Positions 9,073-19,127 of a stretch of DNA of 64,000 nucleotides are shown here, piece after piece (the first letter of the stretch is position 1; each line of letters begins with the position of its first letter). Source of the stretch: Hansschlegelia quercus (GTDB taxonomy: Bacteria; Pseudomonadota; Alphaproteobacteria; Rhizobiales; Methylopilaceae); contig NZ_SIUB01000002.1 of NCBI RefSeq assembly GCF_004310425.1, positions 248,001-312,000 of the forward strand, read 5' to 3'. Both the position numbers and the translations under genes were made by a program. The notes under the pieces are model-generated. The model ran no database searches. It was not told where the DNA came from and was given only the letters and a program-made list of their open reading frames with translations.

Positions 9073-9723
9073 CTAAGGCCAGACGAGCGCCGTCGCGTCG
9101 GCATCGCCGCCCGCGTCCACCAGCGCCTTGCCGTCGGTGACGCGCACGCGGCCTTCCGCCCAGAGCTTCAGAGCTCGGACGTAGAGCAGATGCTCGGCCG
9201 CGAGCACGCGGGCAGCCAGCGCATCCTCGTCGTCGCCGTCGAGCACGGGCACCGCGGCCTGGGCGATGATCGGACCCGAATCCATCTCCGCGGTTACGAT
9301 ATGCACCGTGCAGCCGTGGAGCTTCACTCCAGCTGCGAGCGCGCGGGCGTGCGTGTCGAGGCCCTTGAAACTCGGCAGCAGAGCCGGATGGATGTTGATC
9401 AGCCGTCCCGCCCAGCCCTCGATGAAGCCGTCGGTGAGGATGCGCATGAAGCCCGCGAGGCAGACGAGGTCCGGCTCGAACGAGCGGATCGCCTTATCGA
9501 GCGCGGCGTCGAACTCCGCCCGGCTCCCGTAGGCCTTGTGGTCGACGATTGCGGTCGCGATGCCCGCCCGTTCGGCGATCGTCAGCGCCCCCGCGCCCGG
9601 CCGGTTGGAGATGACGGCGACGATCCCGGCGGGGAAGTCGGGCTCGGCCGCGGCGGCGTCGATCAGCGCCGCCATGTTGGAGCCGCGGCCCGAGACGAGG
9701 ACGACGACCCGCGTCTTCGTCAT
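9073..9723 (-). CDS. purN: phosphoribosylglycinamide formyltransferase
   Basis: Third step of de novo purine synthesis: transfers formyl from 10-formyl-tetrahydrofolate to GAR. The 216-residue protein has the PurN opening [15 protein letters not shown] with the phosphate-binding SGRGSN. It also has the folate-site stretch LAGFMRILT, the active-site [21 protein letters not shown] block ([10 protein letters not shown]), and [17 protein letters not shown] with the catalytic Asp. The ATG overlaps the purM stop by ATGA, so it is translated with purM in one operon. The 3' end faces terC across a terminator. Confidence 0.97.
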   Translation of the reverse strand: MTKTRVVVLVSGRGSNMAALIDAAAAEPDFPAGIVAVISNRPGAGALTIAERAGIATAIVDHKAYGSRAEFDAALDKAIRSFEPDLVCLAGFMRILTDGFIEGWAGRLINIHPALLPSFKGLDTHARALAAGVKLHGCTVHIVTAEMDSGPIIAQAAVPVLDGDDEDALAARVLAAEHLLYVRALKLWAEGRVRVTDGKALVDAGGDADATALVWP

Positions 9724-10802
9724 GCGAGGTCGAGCGCGCCTGAGAAGCGCACAGGATCGTCGGCCGCGGAAATCGGGACGATCTCGCCTATTCGCGCAAC
9801 CGCCTCGCCTTCTTCTGTCAGCAGCGCTGCGACCTCGTCCGCAGCGTCAGCCGCGACGACGACGACCATGCCGACGCCGCAGTTGAAGGTGCGCAGCATC
9901 TCGGCCTCCGCCACGCCGCCGGCCCTAGCCAGCCAGCCGAACACGGCGGGCGGCGTGATCGCGCCGAGGTCGATCGCCGCGCCGAGACCGTCGGGCAGTA
10001 CGCGCGGCAGATTGTCGGGCAGGCCGCCGCCGGTGATGTGGGCGAGCGCTTTGATGGCGAGGCCAGCCTTCAGCGCCTTGAGCAGCGATCGAACGTAGAT
10101 CTTGGTTGGCGTCAGCAGCGCGCGACCGAGCGTCGGGTGCTCCGAGAACGGGGAGGGGGCCTCGAGCGTCAGCCCCGAGCGAGCGACAATGCGGCGGACG
10201 AGCGAGAAGCCGTTCGAATGCACGCCCGACGAGGCGAGCGCGAGCAGGACGTCACCCGCCGTGACGTCGCGGCGCGGCAGCAGCTTGCCGCGTTCCGCCG
10301 CGCCGACCGCGAAACCGGCAAGGTCGTAGTCGCCGTCGGGGTACATGCCCGGCATCTCGGCCGTCTCGCCGCCGATCAGCGCGCAGCCGGCGTCCATGCA
10401 GCCGGTCGCGATGCCCTTCACGACGTCGTAGGCGGTGTCGCCGGAAAGCTTTCCGCAGGCGAAATAGTCGAGGAAGAACAGCGGCTCGGCGCCCTGCACG
10501 ACGACGTCGTTGACGGACATCGCGACGAGGTCGACGCCGACCGTATCGTGGATGCCGGTCTCGATCGCGATCTTGAGCTTTGTGCCGACGCCGTCATTGG
10601 CGGCGACGAGCACCGGGTCGGTGAAGCCCGCGGCCTTGAGGTCGAACAGGCCGCCGAAGCCGCCGATCTCGGCGTCCGCGCCGGTGCGGCGTGTGGCGCG
10701 CACCAGCGCCTTGAGGCGCTCGACGAGCGCGTTGCCGGCGTCGATGTCGACGCCCGCGTCGGCGTAGGTCAGGCCGCCGCCGCTCGATTGATTTTCGGCC
10801 AT
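9720..10802 (-). CDS. purM: phosphoribosylformylglycinamidine cyclo-ligase (AIR synthetase)
   Basis: ATP-dependent ring closure of FGAM to AIR, the fifth step of purine synthesis. It has 360 residues. Clear PurM features are the start [14 protein letters not shown], the glycine-rich GGFGGLFDL, the [10 protein letters not shown] loop, [23 protein letters not shown], and [22 protein letters not shown]. It leads the purM-purN pair and is divergent from the phosphatidyltransferase cluster. Confidence 0.97.
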   Translation of the reverse strand: MAENQSSGGGLTYADAGVDIDAGNALVERLKALVRATRRTGADAEIGGFGGLFDLKAAGFTDPVLVAANDGVGTKLKIAIETGIHDTVGVDLVAMSVNDVVVQGAEPLFFLDYFACGKLSGDTAYDVVKGIATGCMDAGCALIGGETAEMPGMYPDGDYDLAGFAVGAAERGKLLPRRDVTAGDVLLALASSGVHSNGFSLVRRIVARSGLTLEAPSPFSEHPTLGRALLTPTKIYVRSLLKALKAGLAIKALAHITGGGLPDNLPRVLPDGLGAAIDLGAITPPAVFGWLARAGGVAEAEMLRTFNCGVGMVVVVAADAADEVAALLTEEGEAVARIGEIVPISAADDPVRFSGALDLA

Positions 10803-10923
10803 TTCCCGCCCCGACGCTTGTCCGCCGCCCCCTTAGACCGGCATGGCCGGAACCGCAACCAGGGGGTTCTTTGCCGGTGAGGCTGTCGCTCTTATTTCAT
10901 TCAGTGTCACGGCCTGAGAAACC

Positions 10924-11044
10924 GTGCGTGCTTCGAGACGCCCGCTAGCGCGGGCTCCTCAGCATGAGGAGGTCTGCGCTTTGGCTTCTCTCCACGGCCC
11001 TCATGCTGAGGAAGCTCGGAGGGCCGTCTCGAAGCACGCAGCAC
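10924..11044. repeat. inverted pair of dispersed palindromic repeats
   Basis: Two copies of a roughly 47-base unit face each other: 10924-10970 and 10998-11044 (reverse orientation), separated by 27 bases. Each unit has a conserved end reading GTGC(TGC)GTGCTTCGAGACG or its complement. It also has a variable GC-rich stem middle, and an inner imperfect palindrome CCTCAGCATGAGG. A third copy lies at 40247-40297. Such units resemble the REP/BIME-type intergenic repeats of rhizobia-like genomes. Each can fold on its own, and the pair can fold into a large cruciform upstream of the phosphatidyltransferase gene. Confidence 0.8.
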
Positions 11045-11083
11045 AAGCGCCGAGCGCCCAAACAAACTGGAGACGAACGCCAC

Positions 11084-11653
11084 GTGAACCTGCCGAACCT
11101 CCTCACGATCGCACGCATCTTCAGCGTGCCTCTGCTCGTCTGGCTGATCGCGAGCGGCCAGCCGCTGGCGGCGTTCTGGCTGTTCGCGCTCGCAGGCGTC
11201 ACGGATGGGCTCGACGGTTATCTCGCGCGGACCCGCAACCAGAAGACGGAGCTCGGCGCCTATCTCGACGCGGTCGCCGACAAGGCTCTGCTGGTCTCGA
11301 TCTATGTGACGCTCGGGGTCTTGCTCGAGATCCCGCGGCTGCTGGCGATCGCGGTCGTGTTTCGCGACGTCGTCATCATCGGCGGCGTACTCGTCGCCTG
11401 GCTAGTGGCGCGGCCGCTGCCGATCGTCCCGCTCGCCGTGAGCAAGCTGAACACCGTCGCGCAAATCGTGTTTGCGGGCTTCATCCTCGGATCGGACGGT
11501 TTCGGGCTCAGCCTGCCGCTGGCGGAGACGATGGGCGCTTGGGGCGTGGGCGGCTTGACGCTCGCCTCGGCCGCCGCCTATCTCGTGGCCTTCATCCGTC
11601 ACATGGCGCTGACGGAGCCGGCCGCGCCGGGCGACCAGGAGAGAGCGCCATGA
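11084..11653 (+). CDS. CDP-alcohol phosphatidyltransferase family protein
   Basis: Membrane enzyme of 189 residues that joins an alcohol to a CDP-activated lipid. It carries the complete family motif D-x2-D-G-x2-A-R-x8-G-x3-D-x3-D in DGLDGYLARTRN through LGAYLDAVAD, with hydrophobic helices before and after. The start is GTG at 11084 (VNLPNLLTIARI), which matches how PgsA-like proteins begin. Closest by appearance to phosphatidylglycerophosphate synthase-like proteins, but whether it makes PGP or another lipid is not settled. It heads the cluster leading to the AI-2E permease, hdaA and ppk; its stop overlaps the next ATG. Confidence 0.88.
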   Translation: MNLPNLLTIARIFSVPLLVWLIASGQPLAAFWLFALAGVTDGLDGYLARTRNQKTELGAYLDAVADKALLVSIYVTLGVLLEIPRLLAIAVVFRDVVIIGGVLVAWLVARPLPIVPLAVSKLNTVAQIVFAGFILGSDGFGLSLPLAETMGAWGVGGLTLASAAAYLVAFIRHMALTEPAAPGDQERAP

Positions 11654-12813
11654 ACTTCCAGCGACAGGCTCTGTTCTGGCTCGCGGCGCTGCTGGCGGTG
11701 GCGTTCTTCCTCTATCTGTTCTCAGGCATCCTGCTGCCCTTCGTCGCCGGCTTGGCGCTCGCTTACCTGCTCGATCCCGTCGCCGATCGGCTGGAGCGCC
11801 TCGGCCTGCCGCGCGTCGCGGGGACGTTGGTGATCCTCACTTCCGTCGTCCTCGTGCTCGTGCTCGCCATCGTGCTCGTCGCGCCGCTGCTCGCTGGGCA
11901 GATCTCAAACTTCATCGAGAAGCTGCCCGCCACCGTCGCCCGGCTCCAAGAATTGCTCGCGGTGCAGTCCGACAGTTTCCTCGGCCGCATGGTCGGGCAG
12001 GGCATCGGCCAGGCAAAGGCGTCCCTCGGCGCTATCGTGGGAGAGGGCATCAACTGGGCGACCTCGTTTCTCGCCTCGCTCTGGGCAAGCGGACAGGCGC
12101 TGGTTTCTCTGGCCAGCCTCATCGTCGTGACGCCGGTCGTCGCCTTCTACATGCTGATCGACTGGGACCGGATGATCGATCAGGTCGACGCCTGGACGCC
12201 GCTTCAGCACCGCGAGACCGTCCGGCGGCTCGCCCGCGAAATGGACGACAGCATCGCCGGCTTCGTTCGCGGTCAGGCGCTCGTCTGTCTCATCCTCGGC
12301 ACCTTCTACGCAATCGCGCTGACGATCGTCGGCCTGAACTTCGGACTGGTGATCGGCCTCGGCGCCGGCCTGCTCGGCTTCATCCCTTACGTCGGCTCCC
12401 TGACCGGCTTGCTGGTCTCCGTCGGCGTCGCGATCGTGCAGTTCTGGCCGGACTGGACGATGGTGGCGCTCGTGCTCGGCATCTTCGTCTTCGGCCAGTT
12501 CGTCGAGGGCAACATCCTGCAGCCGCGCCTCGTCGGGCGCTCGGTCGGCCTGCATCCGGTCTGGCTGATGTTCGCTCTCGTCGCCTTCGGCTACCTCATG
12601 GGCTTCGTCGGGCTGCTGGTCGCCGTGCCTCTCGCCGCGGCGCTCGGCGTGCTCGCGCGCTTCGCCGTCCAGCGCTATCTGGAGAGCCCGTTTTATACCG
12701 GGCGCCAGGGGCCGACTGTCCTGCCCGGCGGGCCCCAGACCTCGAGCCTGTTCGCACCGAACCCGCGGATCGACAGGCCGCAGGCGGCGCCGGACGTCTC
12801 CGGGGAGACGTGA
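11650..12813 (+). CDS. AI-2E family transporter (PerM-like)
   Basis: Polytopic inner-membrane protein of 387 residues. Hydrophobic stretches are visible at about residues 7-25, 28-45, 55-85, 155-172, 205-235, 240-270, 275-300 and 305-340, the usual eight of the family. The family block GFIPYVGSLTGLL and the later NILQPRLVGRSVGLHPVWLM are both present. The physiological substrate of this subgroup is unknown; the autoinducer-2 label comes from one relative. The ATG overlaps the upstream stop (ATGA), and the stop is followed directly by hdaA, so it is mid-operon. Confidence 0.9.
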   Translation: MNFQRQALFWLAALLAVAFFLYLFSGILLPFVAGLALAYLLDPVADRLERLGLPRVAGTLVILTSVVLVLVLAIVLVAPLLAGQISNFIEKLPATVARLQELLAVQSDSFLGRMVGQGIGQAKASLGAIVGEGINWATSFLASLWASGQALVSLASLIVVTPVVAFYMLIDWDRMIDQVDAWTPLQHRETVRRLAREMDDSIAGFVRGQALVCLILGTFYAIALTIVGLNFGLVIGLGAGLLGFIPYVGSLTGLLVSVGVAIVQFWPDWTMVALVLGIFVFGQFVEGNILQPRLVGRSVGLHPVWLMFALVAFGYLMGFVGLLVAVPLAAALGVLARFAVQRYLESPFYTGRQGPTVLPGGPQTSSLFAPNPRIDRPQAAPDVSGET

Positions 12814-13493
12814 TGGCGCGCGAGGCGCCCCGCCAGATCCCGCTCGCCCTGCCGCACGAGCCGCGGCTCGGCGCCGACGACTATCTTGTCGGTTCGGCGA
12901 ACGAAGCCGCGCATGCGCTGGTGACGGGATGGCCGGCATGGCCGGACAAGGTGCTGCTCCTCGTCGGCGACGAGGGCGCCGGCAAGACGCATCTGGCCTC
13001 GATGTGGGCGGAGCAGGCGTCCGCCGTCGAGGCGACCGACCCCGAGGAGGCCGCGCGCCGGATCCTCGAGGAGAGCATTGCGCCGACGTTTGTCGAGGAT
13101 GTCGACAGCGTGGACGAGACCGGGCTGTTCCATCTCCTGAACGCGGCGCGCGAGCGGAACGCCTATCTCCTTCTGACCGCCCGCATGGGTCCTTCGCTGC
13201 TCTGGCCGACGCTGCCCGATCTAGCTTCCAGGCTGAGGGCTCTGCCCCAAGCGCGACTGGAGCCGCCGGAGGAGGCCATGGTCCAGGCGGTGCTGGTCAA
13301 GCTGCTCGACGAGCGCCAGCTCCGGGTGGACGCGGATGTGGTGGCCTTCATCGCGCGCAGATGCGATCGTTCTCTTGGCTCCGTGCGGCGTGTGGTCGAC
13401 GCGCTCGATCATGAGTCGCTGGCGCGCGGCCGCGCAGTTGGCCGGGGCCTTGCCGGCGACGTCCTCGCCCGCCTGCTCGACGAAGAGGATTGA
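12813..13493 (+). CDS. hdaA: DnaA regulatory inactivator homologue HdaA
   Basis: AAA+ protein of 226 residues related to DnaA domain III. With the DNA-loaded sliding clamp it promotes ATP hydrolysis by DnaA and so blocks re-initiation. The clamp-binding motif QIPLAL sits at the N terminus, the Walker A GDEGAGKTHL near residue 47, and a Walker B-like region FVEDVDSVDE near residue 90. The DNA-binding domain IV of DnaA is missing, as expected for Hda. Translation may start at GTG 12810 or ATG 12813; the ATG is used. It lies immediately before ppk1, an order common in alphaproteobacteria. Confidence 0.88.
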   Translation: MAREAPRQIPLALPHEPRLGADDYLVGSANEAAHALVTGWPAWPDKVLLLVGDEGAGKTHLASMWAEQASAVEATDPEEAARRILEESIAPTFVEDVDSVDETGLFHLLNAARERNAYLLLTARMGPSLLWPTLPDLASRLRALPQARLEPPEEAMVQAVLVKLLDERQLRVDADVVAFIARRCDRSLGSVRRVVDALDHESLARGRAVGRGLAGDVLARLLDEED

Positions 13494-15818
13494 ATGGACG
13501 CCGCCGATCCTTCCGACCCTAAGCCTTCCGGCGTCGCCAAGCCGTCACAGGAACGTCGTATGCAGCCGCGCGGCCGCCGCCGGGCCGCCGTGAAACGCGA
13601 CGCTGTGAGAGACGAGTCCATGAACGAGATCGCTCAGGTTCCGCCGCGCGCCGAGATCGCCGGCGTCGAGCTCGCCACTCCTGCGATCGTCGAAACGCCG
13701 CCGCCAGTGGGCGATCCGTCGCGCTTCGTGAACCGTGAAATTTCCTGGATCGGCTTCAACAGGCGCGTGTTGGAGGAGGCCTCAAACCTCAACCATCCCG
13801 TACTGGAGCAGCTCCGCTTCCTCTCGATCTCCGCGAACAATCTCGACGAGTTCTTCATGGTCCGCGTCGCGGGGCTACGCGGCCAGTTCAAGTCGGGACT
13901 GACGGAGCGTTCGCCGGACGGGTTGACCCCGGGCGAGCAGTTGATCCGCATCGGCGAGGTGGTGTCCTCGCTTGCGCACGATCAGCAGAAACGCTGGCTG
14001 GAGCTGCGCAGCCAGCTCGCCGAGGCGCAGATCCATCTGATCGAGGGCCCTGGCCTGTCAAAGTCCGAGATGCTGTGGCTCGAAGACTATTTTCTGAACT
14101 ACGTTTTTCCCGTGCTGACCCCGCTGGCGGTCGATCCGGCGCATCCCTTCCCGTTCATCCCCAATCTCGGCTTCACGATCGCGCTCAACCTGACGCGCCA
14201 GAGCGACGGCCGCGCCCTGAACGCGCTGATCCGCATGCCGGCGCGCGTCGAGCGCTTCATCCGCCTGCCGGAAGGCGAGCCGGGGGCCCGCTTCATCAGC
14301 CTGGAGCAGGTCATCGGCCTGTTCATCCAGCGCCTGTTCCCCGGCTATGTCGTGAAGGGCCAAGCCGGCTTCCGCGTGATCCGCGACAGCGATCTCGAGG
14401 TCGAAGAGGAGGCGGAGGATCTCGTCCGCACCTTCGAGAGCGCGCTGAAGCGCCGCCGCCGCGGCTCGGTAATCCGCCTCGAAGTCGAGAACACGATGCC
14501 GCCGGAGCTGCGCGCCTTCGTAATCGACGCGCTCGACGTAACCGATGACGAGGTCTTCGTGGTCGACGGCGTGCTGGCTCTCGGCGATCTCAGCCAGATC
14601 GTCTCAATCGATCGGCCGGAGCTCAAGTTCAAGGCGTATAACCCGCGCTTCCCGGAACGGGTCCGCGAGGCCGGCGGCGACTGCTTCGCGGCCATCCGGG
14701 AGAAGGACTTCGTCGTCCACCACCCCTACGAATCGTTCGACGTGGTGGTGCAGTTCCTGAACCAGGCCGCCCGCGATCCGAACGTCGTCGCGATCAAGCA
14801 GACGCTCTATCGGACCTCGTCCGACAGCCCGATCGTCCGCGCGCTGGCGGAGGCTGCCGAGGCCGGCAAGTCGGTGACGGCGCTGGTCGAGCTCAAGGCG
14901 CGGTTCGACGAGGAGGCCAACATCCGCTGGTCGCGCGATCTGGAGCGCGCCGGCGTGCAGGTGGTGTTCGGCTTCATCGAGCTGAAGACGCACTCCAAGC
15001 TGTCGCTGGTCGTGCGCCGCGAGGCCGGCGGCTTAACCACCTATTGTCACGTCGGCACCGGAAACTACCATCCGGTTACGGCCAAGATTTACACGGACTT
15101 GTCTTTCTTTACCGCCGATCCGGTGATCGGCCGTGACGTCGGGCGCCTGTTCAACTTCATCACGGGCTATGCGGAGCCGGACGAACTCGAGCGCATGGCG
15201 GCCTCGCCGGCGACGCTTCGCAAGGTCTTCCTCGGCCGCGTCCGCGAGGAGATCGAGCACGCCAAGGCCGGCCGCCCGGCCGCGATCTGGGGCAAGTGCA
15301 ACAGCCTCGTCGATCCGCAGATCATCGACGCGCTCTACGAGGCGAGCGAAGCCGGCGTGAAGATCGACTTCGTCGTGCGCGGCATGTGCTCGCTGAGGCC
15401 CGGCGTCCCCGGCCTGTCCGAAAACATCCGCGTAAAATCGATCGTCGGGCGCTTCCTGGAGCACAGCCGGATCTACGCGTTTGGCGGAGGCTACGGCTTG
15501 CCGTCGCCGCAGGCCCACGTGTACATCGCCTCGGCCGACCTTATGCAACGCAACCTCGATCGGCGCGTCGAGGCGATGCTTCCGATCCTCAACCCCACCG
15601 TTCACGAACAGGTCCTCGACCAGATCATGGTCGCGAACCTGAAGGACAACCAGCAGAGCTGGACCCTGCTTCCGGACGGCTCCTCGCGCCGCATCGCCCC
15701 GGCCGAGGGCGAGGAGCCCTTCAACGCGCATCAGTATTTCATGACCAATCCAAGCCTTTCCGGTCGCGGAAAATCCGTGAAGACGAGTTCGCCGCGCAGG
15801 CTCGCCAAGCGTGGATAA
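13494..15818 (+). CDS. ppk1: polyphosphate kinase 1
   Basis: Reversibly polymerises the gamma-phosphate of ATP into inorganic polyphosphate. It is 774 residues from the first ATG, directly after the hdaA stop with GAAGAGG upstream. A second good start at 13620 would give 732 residues, closer to the usual length. The core opens with [19 protein letters not shown]. The catalytic C-terminal half contains [13 protein letters not shown], the first phosphohistidine region [15 protein letters not shown] and [24 protein letters not shown], and the second histidine segment [14 protein letters not shown]. The first 75 residues are basic and poorly conserved. The stop overlaps the GTG of ppx. Confidence 0.96.
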   Translation: MDAADPSDPKPSGVAKPSQERRMQPRGRRRAAVKRDAVRDESMNEIAQVPPRAEIAGVELATPAIVETPPPVGDPSRFVNREISWIGFNRRVLEEASNLNHPVLEQLRFLSISANNLDEFFMVRVAGLRGQFKSGLTERSPDGLTPGEQLIRIGEVVSSLAHDQQKRWLELRSQLAEAQIHLIEGPGLSKSEMLWLEDYFLNYVFPVLTPLAVDPAHPFPFIPNLGFTIALNLTRQSDGRALNALIRMPARVERFIRLPEGEPGARFISLEQVIGLFIQRLFPGYVVKGQAGFRVIRDSDLEVEEEAEDLVRTFESALKRRRRGSVIRLEVENTMPPELRAFVIDALDVTDDEVFVVDGVLALGDLSQIVSIDRPELKFKAYNPRFPERVREAGGDCFAAIREKDFVVHHPYESFDVVVQFLNQAARDPNVVAIKQTLYRTSSDSPIVRALAEAAEAGKSVTALVELKARFDEEANIRWSRDLERAGVQVVFGFIELKTHSKLSLVVRREAGGLTTYCHVGTGNYHPVTAKIYTDLSFFTADPVIGRDVGRLFNFITGYAEPDELERMAASPATLRKVFLGRVREEIEHAKAGRPAAIWGKCNSLVDPQIIDALYEASEAGVKIDFVVRGMCSLRPGVPGLSENIRVKSIVGRFLEHSRIYAFGGGYGLPSPQAHVYIASADLMQRNLDRRVEAMLPILNPTVHEQVLDQIMVANLKDNQQSWTLLPDGSSRRIAPAEGEEPFNAHQYFMTNPSLSGRGKSVKTSSPRRLAKRG

Positions 15819-17397
15819 AGGCGGAAAGAAGAGCGCCCCGCTCCCCGACGCGCCGGGCGAGACGGAGACGCCTTACGCCGCAGCCGGCAAACGGCCGCTG
15901 ACGCCGGGCAGGCTGCCCTATGGACCGCCCGTCGCGATCGTGGACATCGGCTCCAATTCCGTGCGCCTCGTGGTCTACGAGGGCCTGTCCCGCGCGCCGA
16001 CTGCGATGTTCAACGAAAAGGAGCTCTGCGCGCTCGGCCGGTCGCTCGCGACAACCAATCGGCTCGCCGACGAATCGGTCGCCAAAGCGCTGTCCGCGCT
16101 GAGGCGCTTCAGGACGTTGGCCGACGGTATGGGCGTCAGCCGCATGTACGTGCTCGCGACCGCCGCCGCGCGGGACGCCGAGAACGGAGGCGAGTTCATC
16201 CGCGAGGCTGAGCGCATCTGCCGCGAGCCGGTCCAGTTGCTGTCCGGAGCGCGCGAGGCCCGCTTGTCGGCGTTCGGCGTCGTCTCCGGCGTGTTCCGGC
16301 CCGATGGGGTGGTGGGCGATCTCGGCGGCGGCAGCCTCGAACTAATCGACGTATCCAAGAACCGCGTCGGCCACGGCGACACCTATCCGCTCGGCGGTAT
16401 CCGGCTGCAGGACATCTCCGACAAGTCGATCAAGAAGGCGGACCGCGTCGTGCGCGACGCGCTCGAAGGCTCCAAGCAGCTGGACCGTGTGAAAGGCAGG
16501 GCTTTCTACGCCGTCGGCGGCACGTGGCGCGCGTTGGCACATCTTCACATGATGCAGAAGAACTATCCGCTGCACGTTCTCCACGGCTACACGATCCCGG
16601 CCCGCGAGGCGCTGGAGTTCTGCCGTCTCGTCCGGCGCGTCGATCCCGACACGCTGAGCGCGATCAGCGTCGTCTCCTCCGAGCGCCGCCCGCTGCTCGC
16701 CTATGGCGCGCTGGTGCTTGAGCACATCATCCGCATCGGCAAGCCGCGCGACGTCGTGATGTCCGGCCTCGGGGTCCGCGAAGGCTTGCTCTACGAACTG
16801 CTCGACGAGGAGGGCCGCCGCGAGGATGCGCTTATCTCGTCCGCGCGCGACCTCGGCTGGCTGCGCGCCCGCGCGCCGCGCCATGGCGACGACCTCGTGG
16901 AATGGACCGATCGTCTGTTCCGAAGCTGCGACATCGAAGAGGAGGCGGAGGAGCGCCGCTGGCGCCACGCCGCCTGCCATCTCTCCGACATCGCCTGGCG
17001 CGTACATCCCGACTATCGCGGCGAGCAGGCCCTCGACGTCATCGCGCACGGGGCCTTCGTCGGCGTCGACCATCCCGGCCGGGCCTATATGGCGCTCGCG
17101 ATCTTCTACCGGCACATGGGCCTGCTCGACGACGAAGCGAGCCCGCGCATCCGCGAGCTCGCCTCGACCCGCATCCTCGACCGGGCGCGCACGCTCGGCG
17201 CCGCGATGCGCGTCGCCTATCTGGTCTCGGCCTCCGTGCCCGGCGTGCTGCTGCGCGCGCCGCTGACCGTGAAGAAGGACGTTCTGACGCTCCGGCTGCC
17301 GAACGAACTGGGCGATCTCGAAAGCGAGCGCCTGCGGAACCGCCTGTCGAAGCTCGGCAAGATCCTCGGCCGGCGCACCGCGATCGTCGCGATCTGA
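15811..17397 (+). CDS. ppx: exopolyphosphatase (Ppx/GppA family)
   Basis: Hydrolyses terminal phosphates from polyphosphate (or pppGpp), opposing Ppk. It has 528 residues. The actin-like ATPase fold is shown by [17 protein letters not shown] near residue 40, the catalytic-loop stretch with GARE near residue 150, and [13 protein letters not shown] near residue 170. The C-terminal HD-like helical domain extends to about residue 528. The GTG start at 15811 overlaps the ppk stop by 8 bases, indicating coupling, and the first 30 residues are a non-conserved basic/acidic tail. The ppk-ppx pairing points to joint control of polyphosphate level. Confidence 0.94.
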   Translation: MDKGGKKSAPLPDAPGETETPYAAAGKRPLTPGRLPYGPPVAIVDIGSNSVRLVVYEGLSRAPTAMFNEKELCALGRSLATTNRLADESVAKALSALRRFRTLADGMGVSRMYVLATAAARDAENGGEFIREAERICREPVQLLSGAREARLSAFGVVSGVFRPDGVVGDLGGGSLELIDVSKNRVGHGDTYPLGGIRLQDISDKSIKKADRVVRDALEGSKQLDRVKGRAFYAVGGTWRALAHLHMMQKNYPLHVLHGYTIPAREALEFCRLVRRVDPDTLSAISVVSSERRPLLAYGALVLEHIIRIGKPRDVVMSGLGVREGLLYELLDEEGRREDALISSARDLGWLRARAPRHGDDLVEWTDRLFRSCDIEEEAEERRWRHAACHLSDIAWRVHPDYRGEQALDVIAHGAFVGVDHPGRAYMALAIFYRHMGLLDDEASPRIRELASTRILDRARTLGAAMRVAYLVSASVPGVLLRAPLTVKKDVLTLRLPNELGDLESERLRNRLSKLGKILGRRTAIVAI

Positions 17398-17399
17398 CG

Positions 17400-17741
17400 A
17401 TGGCCGAGGAGCGCGGCGCGGCGTCCTCTAATCGAACCGGGCAGAGGCTGGCCAGCTACATCCTGCCGGCTTCGGGCACGATGATCGGCATCTGCACCAC
17501 GCTGGTGGGCCTCGTGAAGATCGTCGAGAGCCGGTCGGGTCCGAGCGTCGTGGACGAGTACGGCGCGGCCATCGCCGTCGCCTTCCTGTTCAGCGCGCTG
17601 TTCTCCTATCTCTCGATCAGGCTCTCGGAAGGAGCGCCGACGCTCGGGCGTCGCTGCGAGCGGGTCGCTGACTTCGCCTTCCTGCTCGGCCTCGTCTGCC
17701 TGGTCGGCCTCATCGGGCTGTTCGCCTTCGAAGCCATCTGA
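17400..17741 (+). CDS. small three-helix membrane protein, unknown function
   Basis: Not recognised. The 113-residue product has three hydrophobic segments: about residues 20-42 (YILPASGTMIGICTTLVGLV), 55-72 and 88-112. The loops are short and charged. It begins two bases after the ppx stop and is likely co-transcribed with ppk1-ppx. It converges on rnd with 6 bases between stops. Composition and codon use match the neighbours, so it looks like a resident gene. Similar small DUF-type membrane proteins are common in alphaproteobacteria, but no specific family can be named. Confidence 0.75.
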   Translation: MAEERGAASSNRTGQRLASYILPASGTMIGICTTLVGLVKIVESRSGPSVVDEYGAAIAVAFLFSALFSYLSIRLSEGAPTLGRRCERVADFAFLLGLVCLVGLIGLFAFEAI

Positions 17742-17747
17742 GGGCGT

Positions 17748-18992
17748 TCAGCCCTCGACCGGCTCGCTCTCGACCGCGTTTTCTGGACGGCGGCCGCGGC
17801 CGCGCCTGGGGCGCGGCGCCGGCAGCGGGCCATCTTCTCCAGGCTCACGATCCAGCGTAACGACACGGCCGCGTTCGATCGCGAGCGCAAGCGTGCCGGC
17901 CTTCAGCTTCAGCGCGTGTTCGCCGAACAGTTCCCGCCGCCAGCCGGCGAGCGCAGCAACGTCCGCCTCGTCGTCCGCCGCGATGCGCTCGAGGTCCTCG
18001 ACATTGGCGATGATCTTCGGGGCGACCGCATTGCGCTCGGCGATCATGCGCAGCAGCACCTTGAGAAGCTCGACCGTCGCGGGATTGGCGACGTGTCCGG
18101 CGCGGTCACGCTCGATCTGGGGCAGGGTGGCGGGATCGCGCTCGGCGGCGCGGCCGACGGCCTCCAGGATCTCCTGTCCGGCGCGGGAGCGTTCGTAGCC
18201 CTTCGGAAACGCGCGTAACGATCCCAGAGCTTCGACATTGCGCGGCGCACGGGTCGCGACCTCGATCAAGGCGTCGTCCTTCAGCACCCGCGAGCGCGGC
18301 ACGTCGCGGCCTTGCGCCTCGCGCTCGCGCCAGGCCGCGACCTCCATCATCACAGCGAGATCGCGCGGCTTCTTCAGGCGAGACGCGAAGCGCCGCCAGG
18401 CGTCGTCGGGATGCGCGGCGTAGGTCGCGGGGGAGGTGAGGGTCTCCATCTCCTCGACGAGCCAGTCGGCGCGACCGCGCTTCGCGAGATCGGCGGAGAG
18501 CTTTGCGTAGACGTTCCTGAGATGCGTCACGTCCGCGATCGCGTAGGTGATCTGGTCTTCGGAAAGCGGGCGGCGGCTCCAGTCGGTGAAGCGCGACGAC
18601 TTGTCGAGCGCGACGCCGGTCGTCCGCTGAACCAGCTGGTCGTAGGAGACCGAGTCGCCATAGCCGAGCACCATTGCCGCGACCTGCGTGTCGAACACGG
18701 GGTGCGGCACGTGGCCCGAGAGGTGATGGAAGATCTCGATGTCCTGCCGGCCGGAATGGAAGACCTTGAGCACGCTCTCAGTCGCCATCAGCTCGAACAA
18801 AGGGGCGAGGTCGATGCCGGGCGCCAGGGCGTCGATCACCACCGGCCCTTCCTCGTCGGCGAGCTGAACCACGCAGAGCTTCGGCCAGAAGGTCGTCTCG
18901 CGTAGGAACTCGGTGTCCACCGTCACGAAGTCGGCGCGCGCCATGCGGGCGCAGGTTGCGGCGAGCGCGTCTGTCGAGGTGATCATCGTCAT
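17748..18992 (-). CDS. rnd: ribonuclease D
   Basis: 3'-5' exoribonuclease acting in tRNA and small RNA maturation. It is 414 residues. The DEDD catalytic residues are visible: VDTEFLRE near residue 27, the segment [15 protein letters not shown] near residue 80, and [13 protein letters not shown] near residue 155. One HRDC domain follows (about residues 210-290), and the tail is basic and acidic-rich. Two ATGs lie two codons apart at the start. It is divergent from aspS. Confidence 0.95.
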   Translation of the reverse strand: MTMITSTDALAATCARMARADFVTVDTEFLRETTFWPKLCVVQLADEEGPVVIDALAPGIDLAPLFELMATESVLKVFHSGRQDIEIFHHLSGHVPHPVFDTQVAAMVLGYGDSVSYDQLVQRTTGVALDKSSRFTDWSRRPLSEDQITYAIADVTHLRNVYAKLSADLAKRGRADWLVEEMETLTSPATYAAHPDDAWRRFASRLKKPRDLAVMMEVAAWREREAQGRDVPRSRVLKDDALIEVATRAPRNVEALGSLRAFPKGYERSRAGQEILEAVGRAAERDPATLPQIERDRAGHVANPATVELLKVLLRMIAERNAVAPKIIANVEDLERIAADDEADVAALAGWRRELFGEHALKLKAGTLALAIERGRVVTLDREPGEDGPLPAPRPRRGRGRRPENAVESEPVEG

Positions 18993-19000
18993 CGAAACCC

Positions 19001-19029
19001 GCTATAGCCGAGCGCGAACGGCTTGTCTG
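19001..19029 (-). promoter_or_regulatory. candidate rnd promoter
   Basis: On the minus strand CAGACA (19024-19029) and TATAGC (19001-19006) are 17 bases apart, near the sigma-70 pattern. A start site 7 bases after the -10 would fall at about 18994, almost on the rnd ATG at 18992, so the mRNA would have little or no leader. The match is moderate and not proven. An overlapping TTGACA at 19044-19049 faces aspS. Confidence 0.3.
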
Positions 19030-19127
19030 CCGGCCGCGCGTTCTTGACAAGGTCTGGACCCCATGCCGTGGTCCGGCCGCTTTTCAAGGCGGCTGCGCCG
19101 GCCGCCAAAGACCGGGACTGATCGACG

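Noticed and set aside
10924-11044. Insertion sequence or transposon end pair
   Set aside because: The two repeats face each other over 27 bases with no transposase between, and a solo copy occurs elsewhere; this fits an extragenic repeat better.
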